The translations under genes were made by a program, and so were the position numbers. From Acidimicrobiaceae bacterium (GTDB lineage Bacteria > Actinomycetota > Acidimicrobiia > Acidimicrobiales > RAAP-2), in contig PKWY01000047.1 in the NCBI GenBank assembly GCA_003132205.1, positions 106,733-169,061 of the forward strand: DNA of 62,329 bases, read 5' to 3'. Below are positions 1-8,298 of this stretch, piece after piece; within the stretch, counting starts at the first letter, position 1, and the number at the start of each line of letters is the position of its first letter. Under the pieces are notes generated by a model, which worked only from the letters and a program-made list of their open reading frames with translations, was not told the DNA's origin and did not search any database.

Positions 1-59
1 TACTCCGCCACCGCCTCGCGCTCTTCTTGAACTACCAGTTCTGCGGGAACCAAGCTCAT
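1..59 (-). CDS. Start of a gene cut by the window edge (possible pstC)
   Basis: An ATG at 57-59 on the minus strand opens a frame (MSLVPAELVVQEEREAVAE) that runs without a stop to base 1. It lies 44 bases downstream of the pstS stop in the same direction, where a phosphate ABC permease (PstC) is usually found. The visible 19 residues are too few to recognise a family, and the ribosome site is weak, so the pstC identity rests only on operon position. Confidence 0.35.
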   Translation of the reverse strand, partial: MSLVPAELVVQEEREAVAE

Positions 60-103
60 GCTGGAAACTACCTACCCTTACCTTCTCGTATTTCTACTGC
101 GGA

Positions 104-1432
104 CTACGACTTCTGGTTCAGGCAAGCGGTGCCGCCAGAAGTGATCGTCTGGAGCTGCTGGCGGGCGTAGGTCCTGATTGCCGGGGGCAGCGGCACGTAG
201 CCTTCGCCCGCGGCGTACAGGTTCTGGCCAGCGTGCGACTCCCAGTCGAGGTACTTCGTGATCGCCTCGCAGGTCCCTTCGCTGGTCTGTGACTTCTGGA
301 CGAGGGCCCAGCTGTAGGTCGCGAAGGGCCAGACGTTGTTCCCCGGCTCGTTGGCGATGGAGAAGTAGTCGGGCGATATCCTCGTACCGGCTGCAGCCGC
401 CGCGTTCCCGATGTTGGTCAGGTTGGGCTGGAGCCACTGACCATTCTTGTCCTGCAGTTGCGCCACCTGAATCTTGGCGTTGCCAGGAATCAGCACGTAG
501 CTGTACTCGACGTAGCCAATGGAACCGGGGGTGCTGACGAGGCCCTGGGCCATGGCCGAGTTGTTCGCCACGCCGTTGATGTTCTGGGCACCCCATGTGC
601 CGCCGGAGCCTTCCATCGGGCTGCCACCATTGGGGGCGTGTCCGGAATCGCCAGCCGAATACAGCCAGTCGGTGAACGCTTCAGTCGTGCCAGAACCAGC
701 GTTTCGGTAGAGCACCTTGATCGTGTCCTGGGGGGCGTTGGCCAGACCATTGGCGACGAGCAGTTTGCCGATCGGCGAGTTGGCGCCACCGTTGGTCGTG
801 ACGATCGCCGAGTTCGACCACTTGGTGATCTTCCCGTCGTAGATCTGGGCGACTTCTTGCGCCGTCAACTTCATGTTGTCGAAGCCGGCTCCGAGGTTGT
901 AGCCGACCACGCCGCCACCCAGAAGGTAGGGAACCTGCGTGAAGTTGGACGCGACAGCTCCCGCTGGCAGGGTTCCTGCGGGCTGACTCATTGGCACGTC
1001 AGAGAAACCAATGCTGAGAGCACCGCTCGCGATTTGCGATCGACCGGTTCCCGATCCCGCCGCCGGGTACGCACTGAAGGACACTTTGCCTCCGGCGGAG
1101 TACGCCGTTGATCCGCTCGTCGTCACTCCGACCAGTGGCGCGTCGAATGACGATCCGTTGATGGCGAGTGAGACGTTGTTCGGTACGACGAGGTCCGTGT
1201 CACCGGGGAGCCCCGATCCCATCAGGTTGGGCTTTTGCGTGGAGTACCCCTTCGGGCACCTTGGGTGCACTGCCTTGACGTGCTTGGTCTTGAGTGCCTT
1301 TGCCGTCAACTCGTAGCAAGTGATCGTCTTGGACTTTGCCTTTGACGCTGCACCAGCTGGAAGGGTGACAACAGTGAGCAGACCAGCAACGGCGAGCGAT
1401 GCTGCCGCCAATGACCTGAGTGTCTTATTCAT
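104..1432 (-). CDS. pstS: Phosphate ABC transporter substrate-binding protein PstS
   Basis: Extracytoplasmic phosphate-binding protein that delivers phosphate to the PstCAB importer. The 442-residue product has a signal peptide (Lys/Arg, then a hydrophobic stretch ending near AGA-AS at about residue 28). The phosphate-binding motifs NGSSFDAPL (about residue 92) and RNAGSGTTEAF (about 243) are typical of PstS. I chose the ATG at 1430-1432 because AGGAGGA sits seven bases upstream (1443-1449); an upstream in-frame start at 1474 has no such site and would bury the signal peptide. An extra Cys-containing segment of about 50 residues lies between signal peptide and domain. The next gene downstream is cut by the window edge and may be pstC. 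Phosphate-starvation control is expected for the family but I could not identify a confident PHO box. Confidence 0.93.
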   Translation of the reverse strand: MNKTLRSLAAASLAVAGLLTVVTLPAGAASKAKSKTITCYELTAKALKTKHVKAVHPRCPKGYSTQKPNLMGSGLPGDTDLVVPNNVSLAINGSSFDAPLVGVTTSGSTAYSAGGKVSFSAYPAAGSGTGRSQIASGALSIGFSDVPMSQPAGTLPAGAVASNFTQVPYLLGGGVVGYNLGAGFDNMKLTAQEVAQIYDGKITKWSNSAIVTTNGGANSPIGKLLVANGLANAPQDTIKVLYRNAGSGTTEAFTDWLYSAGDSGHAPNGGSPMEGSGGTWGAQNINGVANNSAMAQGLVSTPGSIGYVEYSYVLIPGNAKIQVAQLQDKNGQWLQPNLTNIGNAAAAAGTRISPDYFSIANEPGNNVWPFATYSWALVQKSQTSEGTCEAITKYLDWESHAGQNLYAAGEGYVPLPPAIRTYARQQLQTITSGGTACLNQKS

Positions 1433-1618
1433 TCTGAACTTTCCTCCTAAAGAAAGTGATTCGTTGATGGCCAAGTGAAGATGCGAACGACCTTCGCCGC
1501 GAGCGAACCTTTTGCCACGAAGAACCTTAGAAATGAAAAGTGAACGGTGCGTGACGTGGACGGACGCTCAAGGTGAAATGTTAAGGAAGTCTCTAAATCT
1601 TCATGAAGACAGCGGTCT

Positions 1619-1789
1619 TCAGTCGCAGCAGCTGTCGCGCCAACCGCATGAGGTGCATCGGAAATGCGCGTGCTCGGGGCTCAAGGAAGAGCCGCAGTGC
1701 GGGCACTCGTGAAAGACCCCGAATCGGTTGAGGCAGTCGATTCCACGCCCCACAACTTCGTCAACCGTCGGCGTGCTTTCGTCGTCCAT
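1619..1789 (-). CDS. Small zinc-ribbon protein, 56 aa
   Basis: Short gene between pstS and pfkA, read on the minus strand from ATG at 1787-1789. The product starts MDDESTPTVDEVVGRGIDC and contains ECPHCGSSL and FRCTSCGW, a CxxC-x15-CxxC zinc ribbon, ending in a Cys-Cys-Asp tail. The regular cysteine spacing and the Cys/Trp content argue for a real protein. It has no signal peptide and would be cytoplasmic. A 15-bp perfect palindrome (1791-1805) touches the start codon, so the ribosome site is not separable from it; the only candidate is the GGAG inside that palindrome. Function is unknown; zinc-ribbon proteins of this size often bind nucleic acids or serve as accessory subunits. Confidence 0.6.
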   Translation of the reverse strand: MDDESTPTVDEVVGRGIDCLNRFGVFHECPHCGSSLSPEHAHFRCTSCGWRDSCCD

Positions 1790-1790
1790 C

Positions 1791-1805
1791 GCTCCATTAT
1801 GGAGC
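1791..1805. promoter_or_regulatory. 15-bp perfect palindrome at the zinc-ribbon start codon
   Basis: GCTCCATTATGGAGC reads the same on both strands apart from the central base. It lies one base upstream of the start codon of the 56-residue zinc-ribbon gene and about 100 bases upstream of the divergent pfkA. It could be an operator or a hairpin hiding the ribosome site. The structure is seen; the role is inferred. Confidence 0.35.
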
Positions 1806-1903
1806 AGGAGTGACCCACCCGACGGTTACCGCGGCGTAAGAGATCCTGATCTCGATATGTCCTAAAGTGCGATCGGGGAACAATTCGTACGAGGCGGACG
1901 TTG

Positions 1904-2935
1904 ATGCGCATAGGTGTTCTTACCGCGGGTGGAGATGCACCTGGACTGAATGCGGCCATTCGCGGACTGGGCCAGATGGCCTTTCGCAACGGCCACGAGA
2001 TCATCGGCATTGCCAACGGATGGGCCGGACTGGCCGGCGAATTCTCGGGGCGACCCCTCTATCAGGACGACCTGATCGGCGTGGTGGGCCAAGGCGGCAC
2101 CCTCCTCGGCACCGCCCGCTACGACCTCGACCACCCCGTGGGCGGGCGTGACCGGGTGTTGAGAACGATCAGCGAGCATCTGGACGCACTCGTCGCCATT
2201 GGCGGCGACGGGACCCAGCGGATCTCCAGCTGGCTCGCCGAGCGCGGCGCCCCGGTCATAGGGGTACCAAAGACTCTCGACAACGACCTCGAGGGCACCG
2301 ACTACTGCATTGGCTTTGACACCGCGGTGAGCATCGTCGCCGAGTCGCTCGACCGCCTGTACACGACCGCCGCGTCGCACCACCGCGTCATGGTCGTCGA
2401 AACCATGGGACGCGCCACCGGCTGGGTCGCCGCCATGGGTGGACTCGCCGGCGGAGCGGACCTGATCGTGATCCCCGAATTCCCGATCACCATGGACCAG
2501 ATCATCGCCCACCTCGTGAAGCGGCGAAGTTCCAACAACGCCTTCTCCATCGTGGTCGTCGCCGAAGGCATCAACCTCGAGACCATCGGGGGCCACGAAG
2601 AAGCTGGTGTCTCCACCGAGGGCATCGGCGGCGTCCGCCTGGCGACGAGGGGCGTTGGCCAGTTCGTCGCGTCCCAGATCGACGCCCACGGCGGCTTCGA
2701 AGTGCGCACCACCGTTCTCGGTCACCTGCAGCGAGGCGGGAGTCCCACCGCCTACGACCGCATCTGGGCCACCCGGGTCGGGGCCGCCGCCTTTGACGCC
2801 GTGGTCGCCGAGCAGTTCGGGATGATCCCCGTCGTTCGCGGCAGTCACGTCGAGTTGGCGCCGCTTTCGGTGGTCGCGACCGGCCAGCGCAAGGTGCCGC
2901 GCGAACTCTACGACCTCTGCGCAGCGTTCTTCTAG
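1904..2935 (+). CDS. pfkA: 6-phosphofructokinase, PfkA family
   Basis: Phosphorylates fructose 6-phosphate to fructose 1,6-bisphosphate in glycolysis. The 343-residue product has the N-terminal GVLTAGGDAPGLNA nucleotide loop, GGDGT near residue 100, the catalytic PKTLDND near 121-127, METMGRATGW-type substrate contacts and HLQRGGSPTAYDR. At the E. coli positions that separate ATP from pyrophosphate enzymes it has Gly104 (ATP-like) together with Lys124 (seen in PPi-type and group III enzymes), so the phosphoryl donor is most likely ATP but not certain. ATG at 1904 is preferred over TTG at 1901; GAGG at 1891-1894 is the ribosome site. It ends 13 bases from the convergent tdk stop. Confidence 0.93.
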   Translation: MRIGVLTAGGDAPGLNAAIRGLGQMAFRNGHEIIGIANGWAGLAGEFSGRPLYQDDLIGVVGQGGTLLGTARYDLDHPVGGRDRVLRTISEHLDALVAIGGDGTQRISSWLAERGAPVIGVPKTLDNDLEGTDYCIGFDTAVSIVAESLDRLYTTAASHHRVMVVETMGRATGWVAAMGGLAGGADLIVIPEFPITMDQIIAHLVKRRSSNNAFSIVVVAEGINLETIGGHEEAGVSTEGIGGVRLATRGVGQFVASQIDAHGGFEVRTTVLGHLQRGGSPTAYDRIWATRVGAAAFDAVVAEQFGMIPVVRGSHVELAPLSVVATGQRKVPRELYDLCAAFF

Positions 2936-2948
2936 GAGACCGACCCGC

Positions 2949-3545
2949 CTACTGGTCGTCAGGTCCGAGCTGACCCGACCGGTAGTGCTTGCGACAGAGC
3001 ACCTGGTAGTGGACCGTGCCCTGCAGGACGTCCCCGGTGTAGAACTGGTTCCCTTCACGCGCCACCGCCCCGTCGACGAGGCGGGCGTTGCATCGGCCCT
3101 TCTGGCCGCACCAGCACGAGGACGTGAGGGGCAGTTCGTGCGCCCAGTCGGCGATCGCGAAGAGCCGCGCGGAACCGGGAAAGACGTTGAGCAGGAAGTC
3201 CGCGCAAAGGCCGAAGGCGTGAATATCAACATCGTGGTCGTCCACCATCTGGGCGAGCTCGTCAACCTGGCCGACGCTGGCGAACTGGACCTCGTCGATC
3301 ACCAGGATGTTCGTGCCCTCCTGCAACGCCCGGTCGATGTGTCCGGCGAGGCTGGCGCCGGGGATGACGGCTTCGGCTTGGGCCTCGATGCCGATGCGAC
3401 TGGTCACCATGCCGTTGGCGCTGCGGTCGCCGAAGGTCCACAGCGCCACGTCGCTTCGTCCCTCGCGCAGCTGCCAGCAGAGCTGCAGCGCCAGGGTTGA
3501 CTTGCCCGCCGCCATGGTTCCGTAGGTAAAAGTCAGTTCCGCCAT
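2949..3545 (-). CDS. tdk: Thymidine kinase
   Basis: Cytoplasmic salvage enzyme making dTMP from thymidine and ATP. The 198 residues match the type II (TK1-like) family: Walker A GTMAAGKST at residues 9-17, Walker B-like LVIDEVQF near residue 86, the lasso region with a zinc site (CWCGQKGRC and a later LCRKH), and the substrate loop LVDGAVAREGNQFYTG. GAGAGG precedes the ATG. Transcribed convergently with pfkA and divergently from the TrmO-like gene, so it is probably a single-gene unit. Confidence 0.92.
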   Translation of the reverse strand: MAELTFTYGTMAAGKSTLALQLCWQLREGRSDVALWTFGDRSANGMVTSRIGIEAQAEAVIPGASLAGHIDRALQEGTNILVIDEVQFASVGQVDELAQMVDDHDVDIHAFGLCADFLLNVFPGSARLFAIADWAHELPLTSSCWCGQKGRCNARLVDGAVAREGNQFYTGDVLQGTVHYQVLCRKHYRSGQLGPDDQ

Positions 3546-3641
3546 TGGCCTCTCACATCGTTTCGCGAACGCTTAACGATACTCCGCCACGGTGCCGTGA
3601 TGGTTGCGAGAGGCCGGGCCCGCACTGGGTAGATTGGGCGT

Positions 3642-4100
3642 ATGAACTACAGCGTGCGCGCGATTGCCTACATCCGAAACGAACGAAGCGAGGCGCTGGA
3701 CGACAACTGGGATGACGTCACGAGCACCGTCGAGCTGGCCCAGGACGTCCCCAGTGAGGCGTTGCTCGGGCTGGCCGAGTTCTCCCACGTCGAGATCGTG
3801 TTCTTCGCCGACTGGGCGCAGGACGTCCCCCCGGGACCTTGGCACCGTCACCCCCGTGGCAACGAAGACTGGCCCGACGTCGGCGTCTTCGCGCAGCGCA
3901 ACAAGGACCGCCCGAACCGCATTCTCCTCACGACCGTCGCGATCGACTCGATCGCGGAGCGTTCGTTCAGCGTTCGCGGGCTCGACGGGATCGACGGGAC
4001 GCCGGTTCTCGACATCAAGCCGGTGTTCAAGTGGAGCGTGCCGCGAGGCGAGCTGCGCGTCGCTCCCTGGAGCGAAGCACTCGGCGAGAACTACTTCTAG
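3642..4100 (+). CDS. TrmO/TsaA-family tRNA methyltransferase-like protein
   Basis: The family uses S-adenosylmethionine; the characterised member TrmO N-methylates t6A37 of tRNA-Thr. The 152 residues carry the family landmarks HPRGN, GVFAQRNKDRPNRI (SAM-binding beta-barrel) and LDGIDGTPVLDIKPVF. It is at the short end for the family and lacks the C-terminal extension of E. coli TrmO, so the exact substrate is uncertain. The ribosome site is weak. It converges on the dehalogenase gene with only three bases between the stops. Confidence 0.82.
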   Translation: MNYSVRAIAYIRNERSEALDDNWDDVTSTVELAQDVPSEALLGLAEFSHVEIVFFADWAQDVPPGPWHRHPRGNEDWPDVGVFAQRNKDRPNRILLTTVAIDSIAERSFSVRGLDGIDGTPVLDIKPVFKWSVPRGELRVAPWSEALGENYF

Positions 4101-4103
4101 CCT

Positions 4104-5015
4104 TCAGTTCGCGCTGATGAACGCATTCAGCACCCCCGCGAGCTCGGGGCCCTTCTCCTCCTGCAGGAAGTGACCACCACCCTCGATCGTGACGTGCAGC
4201 TGGCCGTTGGTGCCGGGAACCTTCGCGAGGAACTTCTTGTCCGCGCCCTTGGTGATGGGGTCGCTGTCTGAGAAGCAGCAGAGGAACGGCTTCTCCCATT
4301 CCTCGAGCACTGCCCACGCGGCGACGTTGGCGTCGTGGGCGGGGTCTTGCGGGGAGGTCGGCACGAGCAGGGGAAACTGTCGAGCCCCTTCCTTGAAGGT
4401 GTCGTCCGGGAATGGCGCGTCGTACGCGGCGATCACCTCGGGACGCAACCGGACCACGCAACCACCCGAGATGATTCCGCCGACGTGCAGGTCCGGCGTG
4501 TTCTGGCTGTACTCCTGCCACGCCTTGAACGCCTCGTTCGGCCTCTCGTCGCCGGTGGGCAGCCCGCCGTTGCCGATGGCCACGCGAGCGAACCGCTCGG
4601 GGTGCTCGCCCACGAGGCGAAGCCCCACGAGGCTGCCCCAGTCCTGGCCGAACAGGGTCACATCCTGCAGGTCGAGGTGATCGAAGAGCAGCTCGCGCGC
4701 CCACACCACGTGGCGCGCGTAGGTGTAGTCGCGCCGGTCGCTCGGCTTATCCGACTGGCCGAAGCCGATCAGGTCCGCGACGACGACCCGGTGGCCCGCC
4801 GCGACGAGCACCGGGATCATGAAGCGGTAGAGGTACGACCAGCTGGGCTCGCCGTGCATCAACAGGACCACGTCCGCGTCCGCGGGGCCCTCATCGTAGA
4901 AGGCCATGCGCAGGTCGGCGCCCCCGGTGGGGTCCTTCACGTCGGCGTACCTGGCTTCGAAAGGGAAGTCCGGCAGGTTGACGAACCGTTCTTCGGGGGT
5001 GCGTACTCGTTCCAT
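4104..5015 (-). CDS. Haloalkane dehalogenase-like alpha/beta hydrolase
   Basis: Probable hydrolytic dehalogenase turning haloalkanes into alcohols. The 303 residues contain the oxyanion/halide motif HGEPSWSYLYR, the nucleophile aspartate in FGQDWGS (about residue 125), where esterases have serine, and the catalytic histidine in GGGHFLQEE (about 283). The Trp next to the nucleophile is the expected halide-stabilising residue. The cap-domain layout and HGEPSW motif fit the DhlA-like subfamily I. AAGGAGA precedes the ATG. No haloacid or alcohol dehydrogenase is adjacent, so the natural substrate cannot be read from context. The large sulfatase gene upstream is in the same direction with a gap of 37 bases, allowing one transcript. 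Confidence 0.82.
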   Translation of the reverse strand: MERVRTPEERFVNLPDFPFEARYADVKDPTGGADLRMAFYDEGPADADVVLLMHGEPSWSYLYRFMIPVLVAAGHRVVVADLIGFGQSDKPSDRRDYTYARHVVWARELLFDHLDLQDVTLFGQDWGSLVGLRLVGEHPERFARVAIGNGGLPTGDERPNEAFKAWQEYSQNTPDLHVGGIISGGCVVRLRPEVIAAYDAPFPDDTFKEGARQFPLLVPTSPQDPAHDANVAAWAVLEEWEKPFLCCFSDSDPITKGADKKFLAKVPGTNGQLHVTIEGGGHFLQEEKGPELAGVLNAFISAN

Positions 5016-5052
5016 CGTGTCTCCTTGTTGACGTGCCGCGTCGGTGGTGCAG

Positions 5053-7308
5053 CTACTGGCGGGCCATGCCTTCTCTCGCCGCGGTCACCTTCTCTTCGGT
5101 GCCATCTTGAGAAACTAGTTGAATGTCCACCCGCTCGAGCTTGCCTTCGAAGGCGAACTCGCCCTCGTAGCGCCTGGAGACCGGCGAACCCTGGTCGCGG
5201 CCGATGCTCATGCCGATGGTCGACATCATCCGCATGAGCACCGGCAGGTGATACGAACCAGCCTCTCGTCCATCGATGGTGAGGGCCACGTCGGCGTCGT
5301 TCTTCCCGCGTCGGAATCTGAGGCCGATCACCGAAGGTCCGGTCGGGACCGGCTCGCCCGACTCGACGATGTGGTGGTCGTTGAAGAAGTTGTAGTCAAA
5401 GACCAGCCGGTCGTCCTGGACGAACAGGCTGACCCCCGCGTTCTCGGTTCCGAACGCCATCACGACCCCCTCGGCGCCCGTCGGCCGATCGATGACGGCG
5501 TCCAGGTCCCAACTGCGCCCGCCAATTCCCGCCGCCGCTTGCGGAGGGATCGGGTTGAGCGGAGGGTAGTAGGTGTAGTGCCGGCTTGGAGGGTGCGGCG
5601 AGTTCTCGCGGAACCTCGCACCGAAGAGTTCGAATCCACGGTCATCCAACGGCAAGACGCTGTACTCGTCGGCGTCGCTCCACCAAAGGTCGATGAGTTC
5701 GGCGAGTAGCTCTGGATTGGACGACGCGAGGTCGTGGCACTCGGAGTGGTCGACCGCGACGTGGTAGAGCTCCCAGCGATCATCATCGAAGGAGACACCG
5801 GGCACGTGGCGCGTCACGGCCTTCCAGCCCTCGCGATACATCGCTCGATGGCCGCCCATCTCGAAGTACTGCTTCGTTCTCGGGTTCATCACGTTTTCGC
5901 CGCTGAAGGTGTAGGCAATCGACGTTCCGGCTAGGGGCATCTGCTCGAGCCCTCGATAGACGTCCGGCACGTTCACCCCCGTCGACTCGTAGACGGTGGG
6001 CGCGATGTCGGTGACGTAGTGGAACTGGCGGCGCACCTCGCCCTTCGCCTCGATCCCCCGGGGCCAGTGGGCGATGAGCGGAACGTGCACTCCGCCTTCG
6101 TGGGTGTTCTGCTTGTACCACTTGAAGGGCGTGTTGCCGGCCTGGGCCCAGCCCCACGGGTAGTTCGAGTGGCTGCTGGGTCCCCCGATGTCGCCGAGCC
6201 GCTTGACCGCTTCGTCGGGACTCTCCATCAGCAGATTGAAGTACTTCATCTCGTGCAGGACCCCGAACGGTCCGCCTTCCTGGGATGCCCCGTTATCCGA
6301 CATCAGCAGGATCAAAGTGTTGTCGAGCTCGTCGATTTCTTCGAGGCCCTTGACCAGCCTTCCAATCTGCGCGTCGGTGTGTTCAAGGAACGCCGCGAAC
6401 GCCTCCTGCAGCCGGCACGCCAACTTCTTCTGGTTCTCCGGGAGCGATTCCCACGGTTCCACGCCGGGGTTTCGCGGCGCCAGCTCGGTGTTGGCGTCGA
6501 TGATGCCCAGCTCCTTTTGACGGGCGAACCAGCGGTCGCGCGCGACGTCCCATCCTTCGTCGTAGCGACCGCGATGCCTGGCGAGGTACTCGGCGGGCGC
6601 CTGATGCGGCGCGTGCATCGCGCCAAAGGCGAAGTAGTTGAAGAACGGCCGATCGGGACGGATCGACTTAGCGTCATGGATGAACTCGAGCGCGTGATCA
6701 ACGAGGTCCTCGCTCAGGTGATAGCCGTCAGCCACGCTCCTCGGAGGTTCGACGCGGTGATTGTCGTAGACGAGATCGGGCGCGAACTGATCAGTCTCAC
6801 CGTCGAGGAATCCGTAGTAGCGATCAAAACCCCGGGCGAGCGGCCACTGGTCGAACGGACCCGCCGAGGACGAGTTCTCCATCGAGACCAGATGCCACTT
6901 GCCTACCGCGAACGTCGTGTAGCCGCTGTCGCGCATCACCTCGGCCATCGTGGAGGCGTGGTTGGACACGTGACCGCGCATGCTCGGAAAGCCCGAGCTC
7001 CAGTTGGAGATGCCCCGCATGCCGACACTGTGGTGATTGCGACCGGTCAGCAGTGCGGCGCGCGTCGGCGAACAGAGCGGCGTGACGTGGAAGTTCGAGT
7101 AGCGCAGTCCGCCCGCCGCCAATGCATCGATATTCGGGGTCGCCAGGTCCGAGCCGAAGCAACTGAAGTGCGAGAACCCGAGGTCGTCGATCAGGATGAC
7201 CACCACGTTGGGCGCGCCCTCTTTCGGGTGCGCCGGCGTGGGCCACCACGGAGTCGAATCGGCCAAGGTTCTTCCGATCTTTCCTTCGAACGGCTCGAAA
7301 CGCTTCAT
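5053..7308 (-). CDS. Arylsulfatase (formylglycine-dependent sulfatase)
   Basis: Hydrolyses sulfate esters. The 751-residue protein begins with a sulfatase core: VVVILIDDLGFS metal-binding motif, the CSPTR signature near residue 79 whose cysteine is converted to formylglycine, then GRNHHSVGM and a conserved LLMSDNGAS metal site. A C-terminal extension of roughly 200 residues is beta-rich (family members of this length have a concanavalin-like tail). There is no signal peptide, so it is probably cytoplasmic. The CSPTR form requires a formylglycine-generating enzyme, which is not in this window. The ATG at 7306-7308 is preferred (AGGGGGA just upstream) over a start eight codons earlier. It may be co-transcribed with the dehalogenase. 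Confidence 0.9.
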   Translation of the reverse strand: MKRFEPFEGKIGRTLADSTPWWPTPAHPKEGAPNVVVILIDDLGFSHFSCFGSDLATPNIDALAAGGLRYSNFHVTPLCSPTRAALLTGRNHHSVGMRGISNWSSGFPSMRGHVSNHASTMAEVMRDSGYTTFAVGKWHLVSMENSSSAGPFDQWPLARGFDRYYGFLDGETDQFAPDLVYDNHRVEPPRSVADGYHLSEDLVDHALEFIHDAKSIRPDRPFFNYFAFGAMHAPHQAPAEYLARHRGRYDEGWDVARDRWFARQKELGIIDANTELAPRNPGVEPWESLPENQKKLACRLQEAFAAFLEHTDAQIGRLVKGLEEIDELDNTLILLMSDNGASQEGGPFGVLHEMKYFNLLMESPDEAVKRLGDIGGPSSHSNYPWGWAQAGNTPFKWYKQNTHEGGVHVPLIAHWPRGIEAKGEVRRQFHYVTDIAPTVYESTGVNVPDVYRGLEQMPLAGTSIAYTFSGENVMNPRTKQYFEMGGHRAMYREGWKAVTRHVPGVSFDDDRWELYHVAVDHSECHDLASSNPELLAELIDLWWSDADEYSVLPLDDRGFELFGARFRENSPHPPSRHYTYYPPLNPIPPQAAAGIGGRSWDLDAVIDRPTGAEGVVMAFGTENAGVSLFVQDDRLVFDYNFFNDHHIVESGEPVPTGPSVIGLRFRRGKNDADVALTIDGREAGSYHLPVLMRMMSTIGMSIGRDQGSPVSRRYEGEFAFEGKLERVDIQLVSQDGTEEKVTAAREGMARQ

Positions 7309-7354
7309 GTTCCCCCTGGTGCTCAGTGCCACGATAGAGCACCGACGTTGCTCT

Positions 7355-8287
7355 CTAGAAGGACGTGGAGAGCCTCACAGAAATCACGTCGCGTGGCGGG
7401 CACGTGGCGGGGCCGAGGGTGCTTATGGCAATGGCGGCGCCGACGTTAGCCCTGCGCAGGGCTTCGATGACGCCGGTCCCCCTCGCGAGTTCGGCCAACA
7501 ACACGCCGTTGTGCACATCACCCGCGCCGTTCGTGTCGACCACCTCGGTCGCGATGGCCGGCACCTCGAATGCGCCGCCGTCCGCCTGGGCGACGACGCA
7601 ACCGAGCGCACCGCTTCGAACCACCACCCCACGAGAGCCGGTGAGCGCCAGGAGCTTCTTCGCGCTGGCGCTGGCCACCGCTTCGCCACTGAGCGACGTC
7701 GCCTCGCCGACGTTGCACAGGAACCAGTCAGTCCGCGCCATGACCTCGTGCAGTATCTCGTCGGGGATATCGAGCACCCGCGGACCGGGATCGAAGGCCA
7801 CGACGACCGTCGCAGAGAGCTGGCGCAGCCACGTCATCGTCTGCGCCCCCATGGCTGGATACACGAAGTTGTAGCCCGAGAGGAACACGAAGTCGCCGTC
7901 GGCGATGCCCAGCGACAGGAGTTCCGACGCACTCAAGGTTCCTTCGGCACCTGGCGACGTGACGAATGTTCTCTCCCCGTCATCTTCGACGAGCACGACG
8001 CAAAGACCCAGGTCCTGATCGTCGCGTGCGGGCACCGCCACGTCTATCGCTTCGTGGCGCAGGGCTTCGAGAGCGATATCGGCGAAGGGCCCGTTCCCAA
8101 GTTGTCCCGCGTACGTGACCGCCATGCCCTGGCGAGCCGCGGCGCTCATGACGTTGAAACCTCCTCCGGCCGTGACGAGCCGGTCGGTGGCGAGCGAATC
8201 AGAACCGCGCAGCGGAAGGTCCGCGATCTTCAGCACCAGATCGATCATGACCGTGTCCAGACCGAACAGGCGCGGTGACGTCTCCAT
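7355..8287 (-). CDS. PfkB-family carbohydrate/nucleoside kinase
   Basis: Ribokinase-fold kinase, 310 residues. Seen are the N-terminal substrate-site glycines in GGGFNVMSAAARQG and the C-terminal signature DTNGAGDVHNGVL with the catalytic aspartate. The exact sugar or nucleoside cannot be assigned from motifs. It begins 12 bases after the stop of an ADP-ribosylglycohydrolase-fold gene and faces an NCS1 nucleobase permease, which suggests phosphorylation of a ribose or ribosyl compound released by the hydrolase. The ATG at 8285-8287 was chosen because the upstream extension (67 residues, arginine-rich) lies over the neighbouring gene and has no family similarity. Confidence 0.85.
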   Translation of the reverse strand: METSPRLFGLDTVMIDLVLKIADLPLRGSDSLATDRLVTAGGGFNVMSAAARQGMAVTYAGQLGNGPFADIALEALRHEAIDVAVPARDDQDLGLCVVLVEDDGERTFVTSPGAEGTLSASELLSLGIADGDFVFLSGYNFVYPAMGAQTMTWLRQLSATVVVAFDPGPRVLDIPDEILHEVMARTDWFLCNVGEATSLSGEAVASASAKKLLALTGSRGVVVRSGALGCVVAQADGGAFEVPAIATEVVDTNGAGDVHNGVLLAELARGTGVIEALRRANVGAAIAISTLGPATCPPRDVISVRLSTSF

Positions 8288-8298
8288 GCAGGCGAACC

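Noticed and set aside
1475..1618. Possible PHO box upstream of pstS
   Set aside because: GTTCAC- and GTTCTTC-like heptamers occur on the minus strand near 1504-1545 but their spacing (20 and 17) does not fit the 11-base direct-repeat pattern of actinobacterial PhoP sites.
1862..3265. 467-residue minus-strand open frame over pfkA
   Set aside because: Antisense shadow of pfkA with biased composition; only its first part is tdk in another frame.
6019..7449. 476-residue plus-strand frame over the sulfatase
   Set aside because: Antisense shadow; arginine/valine-rich, no domain, and the sulfatase on the other strand is unmistakable.
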